The translations under genes and the position numbers were made by a program. The notes below the pieces were generated by a model. It did no database searches and had not been told where the DNA came from. It saw only the letters and a list, made by a program, of their open reading frames with translations. Positions 45,078 to 54,164 of a DNA stretch of 64,000 bases are shown here, one piece after another. Every line of letters starts with the position of its first letter. Position 1 is the stretch's first letter. This DNA comes from Bacillota bacterium (GTDB lineage: Bacteria > Bacillota > Bacilli > Paenibacillales > NBRC-103111), in assembly GCA_023386955.1 (NCBI GenBank), contig JAEWIS010000038.1, positions 415,160-479,159 on the forward strand, written 5' to 3'.

Positions 45078-45125
45078 CCCTTTTTCTTCTATTTCCTCGC
45101 CTTTTTTTATTCCTCCAAAAATATA

Positions 45126-45155
45126 AAAAGACCGCCGGCTCCCCAGCGGTCTTTT
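45126..45155 (-). terminator. Terminator downstream of the 32-codon ORF
   Basis: A perfect AAAAGACCGC/GCGGTCTTTT stem with a 10-nt loop ends in TTTTTAT on the minus strand. Because of symmetry it could act in both directions (TTTTCC on the plus strand). Confidence 0.8.
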
Positions 45156-45191
45156 CCAATCCGGACAAATCCGTTCACATCACGGCTCTGC

Positions 45192-45290
45192 CTATATGTC
45201 CCCCACAGCTATGGAGAGACGGATTTGGAAAAAGGACACGCAGCGGGGCCGTATGCTTTTAAATGTAAATGAAAAGATTAGCTTATTCAT
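45192..45290 (-). CDS. Possible 32-aa ORF or small RNA between its own promoter and terminator
   Basis: ATG at 45290, 11 nt after AAAGGAG; the product begins MNKLIFSFTFKSIRPRC and ends AVGDI. A TTGACA-18-TAAGAT promoter (45329-45358) lies about 40 nt upstream and a perfect intrinsic terminator (45126-45155) follows. The transcript would be roughly 195 nt. It may be a small RNA rather than a protein gene. Confidence 0.4.
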   Translation of the reverse strand: MNKLIFSFTFKSIRPRCVSFFQIRLSIAVGDI

Positions 45291-45328
45291 CCCCGCTCAC
45301 GCTCCTTTCTTTTTCCTGAATTTAACTT

Positions 45329-45358
45329 ATCTTAATGCAAGCTCATGTTGACTGTCAA
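45329..45358 (-). promoter_or_regulatory. Sigma-A promoter for the 45.2-kb small transcript, with palindrome
   Basis: TTGACA (45353-45358) and TAAGAT (45329-45334) with an 18-nt spacer on the minus strand. The -35 overlaps an 11-bp palindrome TTGACTGTCAA (45348-45358), which on the plus strand also supplies a TTGACT hexamer facing the DUF2935 gene. Confidence 0.65.
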
Positions 45359-45436
45359 GGGAAAGAATTCATCATGTGTCATTGGAAAAGAAAAGGAAAC
45401 ATAAACATTACTTGAAGAAACGGGAGGTGGCTGGCA

Positions 45437-46252
45437 GTGGATGGTTTTGTGATGCGCTCCTTGGACGAAATCCAGTTTTGGTCGAGAATCATGAAGGAGC
45501 ACTCTTTATTTTTGAAGCTGGGCTTTCGGTGTGAGGACACGCAGTTGATTCAGGAGGCAAACGGATTTTATGCCCTGTTTGAGCAGATTGAAGCAAGATC
45601 CCATGCATTTTCGCCGGCCACTGACCCCGAGCAAATCCGCAAATTCAACACCGAAGTTTTTACTGCTGCAACCCACATTTGGGCCTTCAAGCGAAAGATA
45701 TTGGGGCTGATATTAAGCTGCAAGCTGCCCGGCGGCAATAACTTCCCCCTTCTGGTGGACCACGTCAGCAGAGAAGCCAATTACTTCCGGAGCCGCCTGG
45801 TTGAGCTGAACCAAGGCTGCCTGGAGCCTCTGCCTGATGCGATTATCGACGAGAATGTGTTTTTCCTCAAAATCATGGCCGATCACGCCAAATTCATCAG
45901 CCATCTGCTGGATCCTTCTGAGCGAAAGCTGGTGGAGCAGGCCAGGGAATTTAGCCATGATTTCGACCAATTGCTGTGGCAGGCTCTGGATCTCAGCTCT
46001 ATGCGGCCCCAGTCCCAAACACCGCCTCTCCTCAGTCAGTTTTTGGACCAGAATAAGGTTTCGGTCACCAGCCTGCGCGATTTCAAAAAAACCGCCCGGG
46101 ATCTCATTGAAGCCTGCCGGATCAAAAGCATCATCCATCCCCTGCTGGCGGATCATGTTTACCGCGAGGCAGAACGGTTCCTGACACTGATCGAAATGTT
46201 TGAGCAATGTCTCACCGGTAGCGCAGCCCCTAACCCGAGCTTCCGGTATTAA
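45437..46252 (+). CDS. DUF2935 family protein
   Basis: The product has 271 aa from a GTG at 45437 with GGGAGG 9 nt upstream. The N-terminal block LDEIQFWSRIMKEHSLFLKLGF and repeated E/H-containing helices (FFLKIMADHAKFISHLLD, LLADHVYREAERFLTLIEMFEQ) fit DUF2935, a predicted all-helical, possibly metal-binding fold common in Bacillus and clostridia. Its function is not known. It is transcribed opposite to its neighbours on the left and stands alone. Confidence 0.8.
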   Translation: MDGFVMRSLDEIQFWSRIMKEHSLFLKLGFRCEDTQLIQEANGFYALFEQIEARSHAFSPATDPEQIRKFNTEVFTAATHIWAFKRKILGLILSCKLPGGNNFPLLVDHVSREANYFRSRLVELNQGCLEPLPDAIIDENVFFLKIMADHAKFISHLLDPSERKLVEQAREFSHDFDQLLWQALDLSSMRPQSQTPPLLSQFLDQNKVSVTSLRDFKKTARDLIEACRIKSIIHPLLADHVYREAERFLTLIEMFEQCLTGSAAPNPSFRY

Positions 46253-46281
46253 CTCATATTAGATGGCCGTCCCTCAGCCTG

Positions 46282-46310
46282 TTTACATTCAGCTGCGGCT
46301 GCTGTAAGAT
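46282..46310 (+). promoter_or_regulatory. Sigma-A promoter for comM
   Basis: TTTACA (46282-46287), a 17-nt spacer and TAAGAT (46305-46310) lie 95 nt before the comM GTG. Confidence 0.65.
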
Positions 46311-46404
46311 AAATTCAAACGGTTATGATGGAAGCACCTCTTGCCGACTTCTTACTGACTGTGCCATACGGCGCAGGCCGGTATAGTCCCGGGGGTGCTT
46401 TTTC

Positions 46405-47964
46405 GTGTACGGAAAATTAATGAGTGCTTGTGTGGCCGGAATTGACGGTGTGCTGGTGGAGGTGGAAACGGACATTGCCAACGGCCTGCCGTTTTTTCAG
46501 GTGGTGGGTCTGCCGGACAACGCCATCCGGGAGTCTACGGAACGGGTGCGGGCGGCCATCCGTAACAGCGGCTTTACTTACCCAATGGAGCGGATAACCG
46601 TGAACCTGGCTCCGGCGGATGTGCGCAAGGAGGGCTCTGCCTTCGACTTGGCCATTGCTGCGGGGATTCTGGAGGCCAGCGGGCAAATCCGGTTAGAGGA
46701 TGCGGCGGATACCCTGTGGATCGGAGAGCTGGCGCTGGACGGCTCCCTGCGCCCGGTGTCGGGCGTGCTGTCCATGGTGCATCAGGCTGCCCGGCAAGGG
46801 CTGAGGCGGGTGGTGCTGCCTATAGAAAATGCCAGGGAGGCTGCTCTTGTGGGGCTGTTGGAGGTAGTGACGATAAGGGAGCTGCGGGAATTGGCGGATC
46901 CGTTGGTGTTGACCCGGGTGTGGGCGGAAACGCAAGAGTCTGTGGAGCCTTCAAGTGCGGGCAGAACAGCGGACTCTGGCAGCGGACTGCCTTCAGAAGA
47001 GGATTACGCGGATGTCTGCGGGCAGCACCAAGCCAAACGGGCGCTGGTGATTGCAGCCTCCGGCAAGCATAATCTCTTATTTATCGGGCCTCCGGGCACA
47101 GGCAAAACCATGCTGATGCGGCGGCTTCCCACCATTCTGCCGGAGATGGATGATGAGGAAGCACTAGAGGTTACCAAAATCTACAGTGTGGCGGGCAGGC
47201 TGACAGACCGGGGCCAGCTGCTGCGTCTGCGGCCCTTCCGCTCCCCGCATCATACGGTATCCCCCAGCGGTTTGGCCGGCGGCGGGTCCGTCCCCAAGCC
47301 CGGCGAGATCAGCCTGGCTCATCATGGTGTGCTGTTTCTCGATGAGCTGCCGGAATTCAGCCGTTTGTCCCTGGAGGTGCTGCGCCAGCCGCTGGAGGAC
47401 CGGAAGGTCACCATCGGGCGGGCCCGGGCCACCTACACCTATCCAGCCCACTTTTTGCTGACGGCCTCCATGAACCCTTGTCCCTGTGGATTCTACGGAA
47501 CCGAGTCGGACACAGAGGCCTGCACCTGCTCGCCGCTTAAGGTGGCGCATTACCGCTCCCGGATATCCGGCCCCATGCTGGACCGGATCGATCTGCATGT
47601 GGAGGTGCCGCGCACCCGCTATGAGGATCTGGCATTTACCGATACGGGCGGCCATTTATCCTCCCAGGAGATGCGTGAACAGGTGATGTCTGCCCGGCGC
47701 ATCCAGGACCGGCGTTATGAGGGATCATCTTACCGGTACAACGGAGAGCTGAGCGGCCGGGCGCTGCGCCAATTCTGCCGTCCGGCTCCAGAAGCGGAGG
47801 CTCTCTTGGCCTCTGCCTTCCAGGTCATGGGCTTAAGCGTCCGCGCCCATGACCGCGTGCTTAAGCTGGCCAGAACCATTGCCGATCTGGAAGGCTCCGG
47901 GGATATCCTGCTGAACCATCTGGCCGAAGCGCTGCAGTACCGGAAGCTGGACAAAAAAAGCTAG
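46405..47964 (+). CDS. comM: ComM/YifB-type Mg-chelatase-like AAA+ ATPase
   Basis: The product has 519 aa from a GTG at 46405 (GGGGGTG 8 nt upstream). An N-terminal protease-like S5-type domain (SACVAGIDGVLVEVETDIANGLPFFQVVGLPD) precedes the AAA+ core with Walker A (FIGPPGTGKTM), Walker B (VLFLDELPEF), the CPCGFYG zinc-like cluster and a C-terminal lid domain. ComM promotes branch migration during natural transformation. dprA is also in this window. Confidence 0.95.
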   Translation: MYGKLMSACVAGIDGVLVEVETDIANGLPFFQVVGLPDNAIRESTERVRAAIRNSGFTYPMERITVNLAPADVRKEGSAFDLAIAAGILEASGQIRLEDAADTLWIGELALDGSLRPVSGVLSMVHQAARQGLRRVVLPIENAREAALVGLLEVVTIRELRELADPLVLTRVWAETQESVEPSSAGRTADSGSGLPSEEDYADVCGQHQAKRALVIAASGKHNLLFIGPPGTGKTMLMRRLPTILPEMDDEEALEVTKIYSVAGRLTDRGQLLRLRPFRSPHHTVSPSGLAGGGSVPKPGEISLAHHGVLFLDELPEFSRLSLEVLRQPLEDRKVTIGRARATYTYPAHFLLTASMNPCPCGFYGTESDTEACTCSPLKVAHYRSRISGPMLDRIDLHVEVPRTRYEDLAFTDTGGHLSSQEMREQVMSARRIQDRRYEGSSYRYNGELSGRALRQFCRPAPEAEALLASAFQVMGLSVRAHDRVLKLARTIADLEGSGDILLNHLAEALQYRKLDKKS

Positions 47965-47966
47965 CC

Positions 47967-48362
47967 TCACTCCCCCACCAGCCAGGTTTTGGCCTCCTCC
48001 GGGTCGCTGTAGTGGCGGATTGTAAAGGGAAATCCGCTTTCCCGGTCCTTAAGGAGCCACTCCCACTTCCGCTTAGCCCCGAAGGACATCCCAACCAAAG
48101 CTAATCGGAGGATACGGCTTTGGAGGGTGTCCAGGTTATTCAGCAGAGCCTCCAGCACCCGGGGGTTGAGCTTGGTTTTGTACAGGTCCACCCAAACCGG
48201 AAGCCGCTTGGGCTGGTTCAGCAAAAACATCTCCTCTTCCTTCATCAGCCGGATTAGCGCCTCTTCTTGTTCATAATAGCTGCCGTATTTCAAACAATGG
48301 AGCTCTCCGTTCTTGTAGAAATAAGGAAAGATGGAGCCACCGGGGGATTTGACAAGGGCCAT
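47967..48362 (-). CDS. Uncharacterised 131-aa protein, possibly STAS-like
   Basis: No signal or membrane segment. The middle and C-terminus (LPVWVDLYKTKLNPRVLEALL and SRILRLALVGMSFGAKRKWEWLL) have an alpha/beta pattern recalling SpoIIAA/STAS-like folds, but I cannot confirm it. It ends 2 nt from the comM stop (convergent) and follows the truncated tmrB-like gene on the same strand. Confidence 0.55.
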   Translation of the reverse strand: MALVKSPGGSIFPYFYKNGELHCLKYGSYYEQEEALIRLMKEEEMFLLNQPKRLPVWVDLYKTKLNPRVLEALLNNLDTLQSRILRLALVGMSFGAKRKWEWLLKDRESGFPFTIRHYSDPEEAKTWLVGE

Positions 48363-48387
48363 GGTACAGGCCTCCTTATGGAATGGA

Positions 48388-48711
48388 TCATGATTTGCGA
48401 ATATGGCGGAGAAGCGTAAACATGCGGTCCTTCCACTTCTTCAACGGGCTTCTGTAGTCCGGCAGCAGCACCAGTCCGCTTCTTGAGGCAATTTCTTGAA
48501 CCACGTCATCTATGCTGAGTTGATCGGTCATAATTTTCTCTTCCGTGATATGGTGGGTAAACGCATACAGGCAGCGGTCAATCTGCGCCTTGGCCCAGGT
48601 TTCGCCCCTCTGGAGCCGTTTGTTCAGACGCTTCTCCAGAACCGGCCAGTGCAATTCATAGGCACTGGTCGTTTTGCCGGAGCCGAAGGCCCCGTTTATC
48701 CAAAGAATCAT
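48388..48711 (-). pseudogene. TmrB-like nucleotide-binding protein with large internal in-frame deletion
   Basis: The product has 107 aa. It begins MILWINGAFGSGKTTSAYELH, matching the N-terminus of tunicamycin-resistance protein TmrB (P-loop GAFGSGKT), and then jumps to a sequence matching the TmrB C-terminal third (ETWAKAQIDRCLYAFT, TDQLSIDDVVQEIASRSGL). TmrB is about 197 aa, so roughly 90 central residues are lost without a frameshift. The P-loop remains but the substrate-binding part is gone; probably non-functional. An AGTATA hexamer (TATACT on minus) lies at 48765-48770. Confidence 0.7.
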
Positions 48712-48798
48712 ATAGTAGATTTTTCCTTCCCCTGCCCATAAGCGGATATGAATGAATCGCTGTCAGTATACTCCGTCCGGGATAAATTTTCCAGGAAT

Positions 48799-48831
48799 AA
48801 AAAGAAAGAACCCGCTACCGGAGCCGGGTTC
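48799..48831 (-). terminator. Terminator of the solute-binding/permease/hydrolase operon
   Basis: GAACCCG and CGGGTTC pair exactly with a 10-nt loop on the minus strand and lead into TTTCTTTTTATT. It lies 10 nt after the DUF4038 hydrolase stop. Confidence 0.88.
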
Positions 48832-48840
48832 ATATCTACT

Positions 48841-50439
48841 CTAAACGGCCTGTCCACCCCGTACCAAAAGCACCCAATCCCCTCCACCCGGCGAAATCAT
48901 CACCGGCTTGCTAACGTCAGCTTTGACCCACTGCCCTGTGGAGGGATTGTACCAGGCGGAGACTGCGTTAGCCAGGACATACGCGGATAGGGCTACAGAA
49001 GCCGGTTCACATGACGGTGCTGCCAGCTCATCGGTATAGAGACCATCGAAGCCATCCGGGGCATGGCCCTCATACTGGTCGGGATTGGCCAGATAGATGA
49101 TCCACGTGCAGCCCGCTTGGTCCCTGCATGCCTTCCACCGCAACGGATCAGCACCGGCCGCCCTATCATCCGGGATCATACCCGCCAGAGACAGACTGGT
49201 CTCCCGGAAGAAGCGGTGAATATGGACGAAGTCATGGGCTCCCTCCGACAGCTTGCCGTCCCCGCAGGCTTTGAAATACCCCTGCATGCCGCACAAGTCT
49301 CCATCATAAGCATCCCATGTGCGCAAGCCTCCATAAGTGGCGTGGCCTCCGGACAACAGCGACGCCCACATAAGACGGCGGAAGAAGTACCGCGGATGAC
49401 ATGGGGCCCGCCAGGATTCATAACGATCCTCATCCAGCACAGCGGGCTGTGCGGACAGAGAGCGGTAGTGGAGCAAGGCCGCACCGTCCACCTGACCCAA
49501 ATCCTCCAGCGTAATCAGGTCCGACCAGAGAGCATTCAGGAAGGAGTAGCCGGAGAAACGGCTTTGGTGATTGGTCCGCAGCGTTCCCCACGGCTCCATT
49601 ACGGCGGAGTCCCCGCCAACCCTGTTAATGGACGTTTTAAGCCGGTCGGCCATTTCCATTTCCCGCTCCTGTCCTGCCCGCTCCGACTTGCCCGAGAAAC
49701 TGCTTTCCAGCTGCAGATCATTGGAGAAGCACCACTGCACATTGGAATAGGCGGAGAAGCGGGCGATAGCATTCTTCAGGATCAGCCGGGCGCCCTCCTC
49801 CCCCTCGCCATAATTCAGCACCTCCTCCAGGTCCTCGCCGAAGGGAATAAGCTGGAGCATCACCCTGGGATAGCGGCTCCAGGCATAGGCCAACCTGCGG
49901 TCCATTTCCTGCCAATATGCCAGATTCAGCCGCTTTCGATTATGCTCCAGCAGATTCTTGACATCGCTGCGTCCCAGACTGAACCAGGTGCGGATTTTGG
50001 TGAAGCCGCAGGCAGCGGCCTGATCGAGATATTCCTGCCACCCAGCTTCCGCAGACGCCAGATAACGGTATCCCGTATCGCCGATGTGAAGAAACCATTC
50101 CCCATTGTCATAAGCAAACTGATAAGGGTCCCGCGGGTGTATCCGCAGCTTTCCCGGCAGAAGTGAGGGATGCACTGCGAACTCTCCCGCCTGTCCGTCC
50201 ATATCCGGGTGGCTGGACAAAGAGCGCCACCTCCATACCCCACATCTGCAAGCATAAGCCCGGGCACGAAAGCAGTTTCCCCCGTCATAAAAGCCGTCTG
50301 CAAGAATGATCGTACCGTCCGGCAGTGTAAATTCCACCTTCAGATCTACATCCGTATAGGGATTGCCGAAGGCGGACGTTGTGTGCAGGGTTAGCTCCGC
50401 CCGACCGTATTGGGGGACGTTAAGAGTCCTCGATTCCAT
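48841..50439 (-). CDS. DUF5060/DUF4038 glycoside hydrolase (apiosidase-like fold)
   Basis: The product has 532 aa, no signal peptide, so cytoplasmic. The N-terminal beta-sandwich (about residues 1-95, VDLKVEFTLPDGTIILADGFYDGG) fits DUF5060 and the following TIM-barrel (about 105-430, FLHIGDTGYRYLASAEAGWQEYLDQAAACGFTKIRTW) fits DUF4038. A C-terminal beta domain ends WVLLVRGG. Such enzymes process plant-derived oligosaccharides. The substrate is not identifiable here. It is the last gene of the uptake operon, consistent with intracellular breakdown of the imported sugar. Confidence 0.75.
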   Translation of the reverse strand: MESRTLNVPQYGRAELTLHTTSAFGNPYTDVDLKVEFTLPDGTIILADGFYDGGNCFRARAYACRCGVWRWRSLSSHPDMDGQAGEFAVHPSLLPGKLRIHPRDPYQFAYDNGEWFLHIGDTGYRYLASAEAGWQEYLDQAAACGFTKIRTWFSLGRSDVKNLLEHNRKRLNLAYWQEMDRRLAYAWSRYPRVMLQLIPFGEDLEEVLNYGEGEEGARLILKNAIARFSAYSNVQWCFSNDLQLESSFSGKSERAGQEREMEMADRLKTSINRVGGDSAVMEPWGTLRTNHQSRFSGYSFLNALWSDLITLEDLGQVDGAALLHYRSLSAQPAVLDEDRYESWRAPCHPRYFFRRLMWASLLSGGHATYGGLRTWDAYDGDLCGMQGYFKACGDGKLSEGAHDFVHIHRFFRETSLSLAGMIPDDRAAGADPLRWKACRDQAGCTWIIYLANPDQYEGHAPDGFDGLYTDELAAPSCEPASVALSAYVLANAVSAWYNPSTGQWVKADVSKPVMISPGGGDWVLLVRGGQAV

Positions 50440-50535
50440 GGCTTCCTCCCCTGAATAGCAATAACAGGCTGCACCCGTGTTTCAGCAGACTGCCGTTGCC
50501 ATCCTGATTATATTTTACATTATTTACCTTTTTTC

Positions 50536-51432
50536 TTATCCCTTCAGCGAACCAATCATAACCCCTTTCACAAAATATTTCTGAATAAACGGATACACGC
50601 AGAGAATAGGAACTGTAGCTACGACAATAAGTGCATACTTTAACACGGCAGCTACCTGGGCATTGGCGGCCTGCAGCTCAGGATCAATAACCATCGTAGG
50701 ATCATATTGATTCATGATCAGAATTTCACGCAGAATAATCTGCAGCGGATATAAGGTTCTCTCATTCAGGAACATCAAGGCGTTGAAATAAGCATTCCAA
50801 TGGCCAACCATAGAGAACAGGGCAATGACGGCAATAACCGCCTTGGACAAGGGCAGCACAATGGAGAAAAAGTAGCGGAAGTCACTGCAGCCGTCCATTT
50901 TTGCCGCCTCCAGAAGCTCATGGGGAATGGAGGACTGGATAAAGGTTCGGGCAATAATCATGTTGTACACGGATAAGGCACCGGGTACGATCATGGCCAA
51001 TCTTGTATTCAGAATGCCCAGGTCCTTCAGCAGAATATAAAAGGGAATCAGACCGCCACCGAAAAACATCGTAAAGGTAAAAATAAACATAAACACATTC
51101 CGTCCCTTTAACGTACGCCTGGATAACGCATAGGCACAGGTCATCACCATAGTCACATTCAACGCCGTACCTGCGAATGTGTAGAAAATGGTATTTAAAT
51201 AGGCCCCGACAATATCCTTGTTCTTGAAAACCGCCCGATAACCCTCCAGTGTGAAATCCACCGGCCAAAGCAGTACCTTCCCTGAGGAAACCGCGCTTCC
51301 TGAGGAGAAGGAGGCCGATAACACATAAATCAGCGGATAAGATACCAGTATGAGCACGAAGGTTAACAGAAAGCCTGAGATGCCGAAATAGATACGGTCT
51401 GAGGCCGAATATTTTATTTTTCCTGCTGCCAT
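50536..51432 (-). CDS. Sugar ABC transporter permease, LplC/YtcP type
   Basis: The product has 298 aa and six membrane helices. The inner loop EAAKMDGCSDFRYFFSIVLPLSKA is the EAA motif that docks the ATPase. The C-terminus VYPFIQKYFVKGVMIGSLKG is the typical LplC ending. It pairs with the permease encoded 21 nt upstream. Confidence 0.92.
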   Translation of the reverse strand: MAAGKIKYSASDRIYFGISGFLLTFVLILVSYPLIYVLSASFSSGSAVSSGKVLLWPVDFTLEGYRAVFKNKDIVGAYLNTIFYTFAGTALNVTMVMTCAYALSRRTLKGRNVFMFIFTFTMFFGGGLIPFYILLKDLGILNTRLAMIVPGALSVYNMIIARTFIQSSIPHELLEAAKMDGCSDFRYFFSIVLPLSKAVIAVIALFSMVGHWNAYFNALMFLNERTLYPLQIILREILIMNQYDPTMVIDPELQAANAQVAAVLKYALIVVATVPILCVYPFIQKYFVKGVMIGSLKG

Positions 51433-51453
51433 ATGATTCTCTCCTCCCCCTAG

Positions 51454-52374
51454 CTACCAGAGACTTGTATTGCTGAATTTTTTGGATGCCAGATTAACGG
51501 TGATCAGCAGAGCGAAATTGATCAGGGAGTTAAACAGCCCAATAGCTGTAGCAAAGGAAAAATCACCTGAACCGATGGTCATACCCACCTTATATACATA
51601 CGTGGAAATAACCTCACTCTTGGAAATATTCAAGTCATTCTGCATCAAATATACTTTTTCGAAGCCTACATCCATGATATGCCCTACCGACAGGATCAGC
51701 ATAATCGTTGCTGTTGGCAGGATAGACGGAAAATCGATGTGCCGGACTCTTTGGAAGCGGGTAGCCCCATCGATCTGAGCCGCATCGTGAAGCTCCTCAT
51801 CCACAGCAGACAGAGCGGCGATATAGATAATGCTGCCCCAGCCGATGCCCTGCCAAATGCCCGACCATACGTACAGGTGCTGGAAAGCGCCGGGCTTTCC
51901 GAAGGCATCCGGGAGCATGGAATCGGTGAAGAGGGTGAACAATGCGCCAAATGCACCCGTTCTAGGATTAAACAGCTGGATAAGCATACCGACAATAACC
52001 ACTGTGGAGATAAAATGCGGCATGTAGGAGATGGACTGTACCAGCTTTTTGTATTTGGCACTGGTGAAGGAATTAAGGAGCAGAGCAAAGATAATAGGCA
52101 GAGGAAATCCTGCTATTAGAGCATAAAAGGAAAGGGAGACCGTATTCCACAGCAGAGTCGTGAATTGATACGAGTCAAAAAACCGCCGGAAATTGGTTAA
52201 TCCTACCCATTCGCTGCCCCATATCCCCAGGTTGAAGTTGTACTCCTTAAATGCAATCTGAATCCCCGCCATGGGAACGTACGCAAAGGTAAGGATAAAG
52301 GCGAGGGACGGCAGCAGGAATATATACAGCTGCCAATTCTGCAAATATTGCTTCTTAAAGCTCTCGGATAACAT
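51454..52374 (-). CDS. Sugar ABC transporter permease, LplB type
   Basis: The product has 306 aa from the ATG at 52374 (GGAGGG 10 nt upstream; MLSESFKKQYLQNWQLYIFLLP is a typical LplB start). Longer starts at 52434 or 52458 overlap the binding-protein gene and have poor SD spacing. The EAA-type loop is HDAAQIDGATRFQRVRHIDFPSILP. Six membrane helices. Confidence 0.88.
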   Translation of the reverse strand: MLSESFKKQYLQNWQLYIFLLPSLAFILTFAYVPMAGIQIAFKEYNFNLGIWGSEWVGLTNFRRFFDSYQFTTLLWNTVSLSFYALIAGFPLPIIFALLLNSFTSAKYKKLVQSISYMPHFISTVVIVGMLIQLFNPRTGAFGALFTLFTDSMLPDAFGKPGAFQHLYVWSGIWQGIGWGSIIYIAALSAVDEELHDAAQIDGATRFQRVRHIDFPSILPTATIMLILSVGHIMDVGFEKVYLMQNDLNISKSEVISTYVYKVGMTIGSGDFSFATAIGLFNSLINFALLITVNLASKKFSNTSLW

Positions 52375-52417
52375 GCTTTTGGTCCCTCCAGCCGGTTGAG
52401 GAATGGCTCCTTCGCTG

Positions 52418-54067
52418 TTATTTGCTTCTGTCATAAGCGATCTGGGAGGTTGCGACATAATCCTCCAGCCCCATCTTGGCCAGTTCCTTCAAATACGCGT
52501 CCCATTGGGACAACGGCTTGTTGCCTGTAATAAAGGCGACTGCACTCTCATTCACATACAGATCAATAGCCGTTTTATTATTGGCGATTTTCTTCAGCTC
52601 CTCCGAGTTGAAGCTGAGAGCGGACAACGGCTCCTTGGGGAAGAAAGGCACATAAAGCTTGGCGAACAAGGGCTGCCAGTTAGGCGAAGCATTGGTGTCG
52701 CCCTTTTTCAGTGCTGAAACCACCTTTGAAACCTCGGAAGGAATATAACCGGGAGACATTTGGTTCCAGTGCTTGTTTTGCGGATTGTTCCAAATTTTCG
52801 GATTCAGCACCGCATATTTAGCCTTCAAGCCTTCGCTTTCATCGAATTCCCCAACATACTGGGAAGCAATGGCCGGATCATCAGACCAGTCTACTCCTTT
52901 TTCACCGTAACGGTTTATCAAGGAAGGCTCCGCACCCAGCATGTAATCCCCCACCTTAAAGGCCAGCTCCGGGTTCTTAGCATTCTTGGTGACAACCCAT
53001 AGTTTATCCGGCAGGGTTTCATTCCGGGGTGAATAGGCAATCCCCTGGGGTCCCTTCATGGGTGACAGAAGCGTCATTTTATTCTCCAGAATGGCAGGAT
53101 CGAATGCGCTGTAGCTGCCTGAAGGCACAATCCCCACCATACCGCCCTTGGTGTTAATCAGAGCCTTCATTTGCGTTTGGTCCTGGGTAAAGCTTAACGG
53201 GGATAACAGATTCTCTTTGACCAGCTTATTCATATATTCCAATCCCAGCTTCCATTCCGGCTGGGTAAAGGCAGGGGTAATCTTCCCGTTTTTCAGATAG
53301 AAGAAGCTTCTGTCGGGATTGGCTTCAATAAAGGAATTCATCAGATAAACCAATGGCCGTTGCGCCCAACCGTCCTTGGAGCCTACCATGCCGATCTCAT
53401 CCTTCTTGCCGTTGCCGTTGGCATCCTTATCCACAAAGGCCTTCATAACCTGATAAAGCTCCTCCGTGGTGGTAGGGGTCTGCAAATTCAATTTACTCAG
53501 CCATTCTGTGTTAATCCATGCGCGGTTGGGGCCTTCATTCCATTCCTGCTTAATATACTTGGGCAGGGAATAGACATTGCCGTCGGCAAGCTGCAATTTC
53601 TTCAGGAGAAAATCCTTCTCCGGGATTTTGTTGAAATTCACCGCAAGAGCGGGGTTCTTGTAATACTCATCCAGCTTCACAATGACACCCTTGGTGGCAT
53701 AGTCGTTCAACGTAGTGGCATCCAGATAAAAGTTAATCACATCAGGCAGGGGCTGTCCGGAGGAAATCATCAGGGACAGCTTGGTTTTGGCTTCATTCAC
53801 ATTGCTGGGCAGTACAACAAAATCTAAATCGACATTCATTTCCGCTTCAATCTTCTTCGTATAAAAGTTAGTTTCGTAATCCTCCACATTGGGATTGGCT
53901 GTGACGGCCACCGTTATTTTGGGTCTGGCCTCATTGACGGCAGGGCTTGTTCCTGCCGCCTTGGGCTCCTCCTTGGACTGGCAGCCGGCCAGCATCGTAA
54001 TCGCCAGGGCTACAGGCAAAGCAGCAGCCGCAAACCTTTTTCCGAATGAAGCTTCTTTTTTCTTCAA
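52418..54067 (-). CDS. Extracellular solute-binding lipoprotein (LplA/YtcQ family)
   Basis: The product has 549 aa from a TTG at 54067, the only start well placed behind AAGGAGG. It opens with KKKEASFGKRF and a lipoprotein signal ending LAGC, so lipidated at that Cys. The mature part is a large extracellular type-1 binding protein with VTANPNVEDYETNFYTKKIEAEMN and QWNEGPNRAWINTEWLSKLN-type (here KQEWNEGPNRAWINTEW) segments. It delivers a carbohydrate to the two permeases. No ATPase gene follows, so a shared MsmX-like ATPase is inferred. Confidence 0.92.
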   Translation of the reverse strand: MKKKEASFGKRFAAAALPVALAITMLAGCQSKEEPKAAGTSPAVNEARPKITVAVTANPNVEDYETNFYTKKIEAEMNVDLDFVVLPSNVNEAKTKLSLMISSGQPLPDVINFYLDATTLNDYATKGVIVKLDEYYKNPALAVNFNKIPEKDFLLKKLQLADGNVYSLPKYIKQEWNEGPNRAWINTEWLSKLNLQTPTTTEELYQVMKAFVDKDANGNGKKDEIGMVGSKDGWAQRPLVYLMNSFIEANPDRSFFYLKNGKITPAFTQPEWKLGLEYMNKLVKENLLSPLSFTQDQTQMKALINTKGGMVGIVPSGSYSAFDPAILENKMTLLSPMKGPQGIAYSPRNETLPDKLWVVTKNAKNPELAFKVGDYMLGAEPSLINRYGEKGVDWSDDPAIASQYVGEFDESEGLKAKYAVLNPKIWNNPQNKHWNQMSPGYIPSEVSKVVSALKKGDTNASPNWQPLFAKLYVPFFPKEPLSALSFNSEELKKIANNKTAIDLYVNESAVAFITGNKPLSQWDAYLKELAKMGLEDYVATSQIAYDRSK

Positions 54068-54103
54068 GCTAAAGCGCCTCCTTTTTATGTGTGCATTCCT
54101 TAT

Positions 54104-54117
54104 CGTAACCGCTTTCA
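54104..54117 (-). promoter_or_regulatory. cre (CcpA-binding) site upstream of the solute-binding protein
   Basis: TGAAAGCGGTTACG on the minus strand matches the cre consensus TGWAANCGNTNWCA at 13 of 14 positions. It is 37-50 nt before the TTG start, where CcpA would block initiation or elongation. Confidence 0.65.
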
Positions 54118-54145
54118 ATATAACCTGCTCCGTACTTTCTTTATA

Positions 54146-54164
54146 CAGATATTCCTCATATCTG
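54146..54164 (-). promoter_or_regulatory. Inverted repeat, candidate operator
   Basis: CAGATAT, 5 nt, ATATCTG is a perfect 7-bp inverted repeat just upstream of the cre site. It could bind one of the AraC-type regulators encoded nearby. No evidence beyond symmetry and location. Confidence 0.4.

Noticed and set aside
49063..50166. 367-codon plus-strand frame opposite the DUF4038 hydrolase
   Set aside because: Antisense shadow of a clearly coding gene with terminator and operon context.
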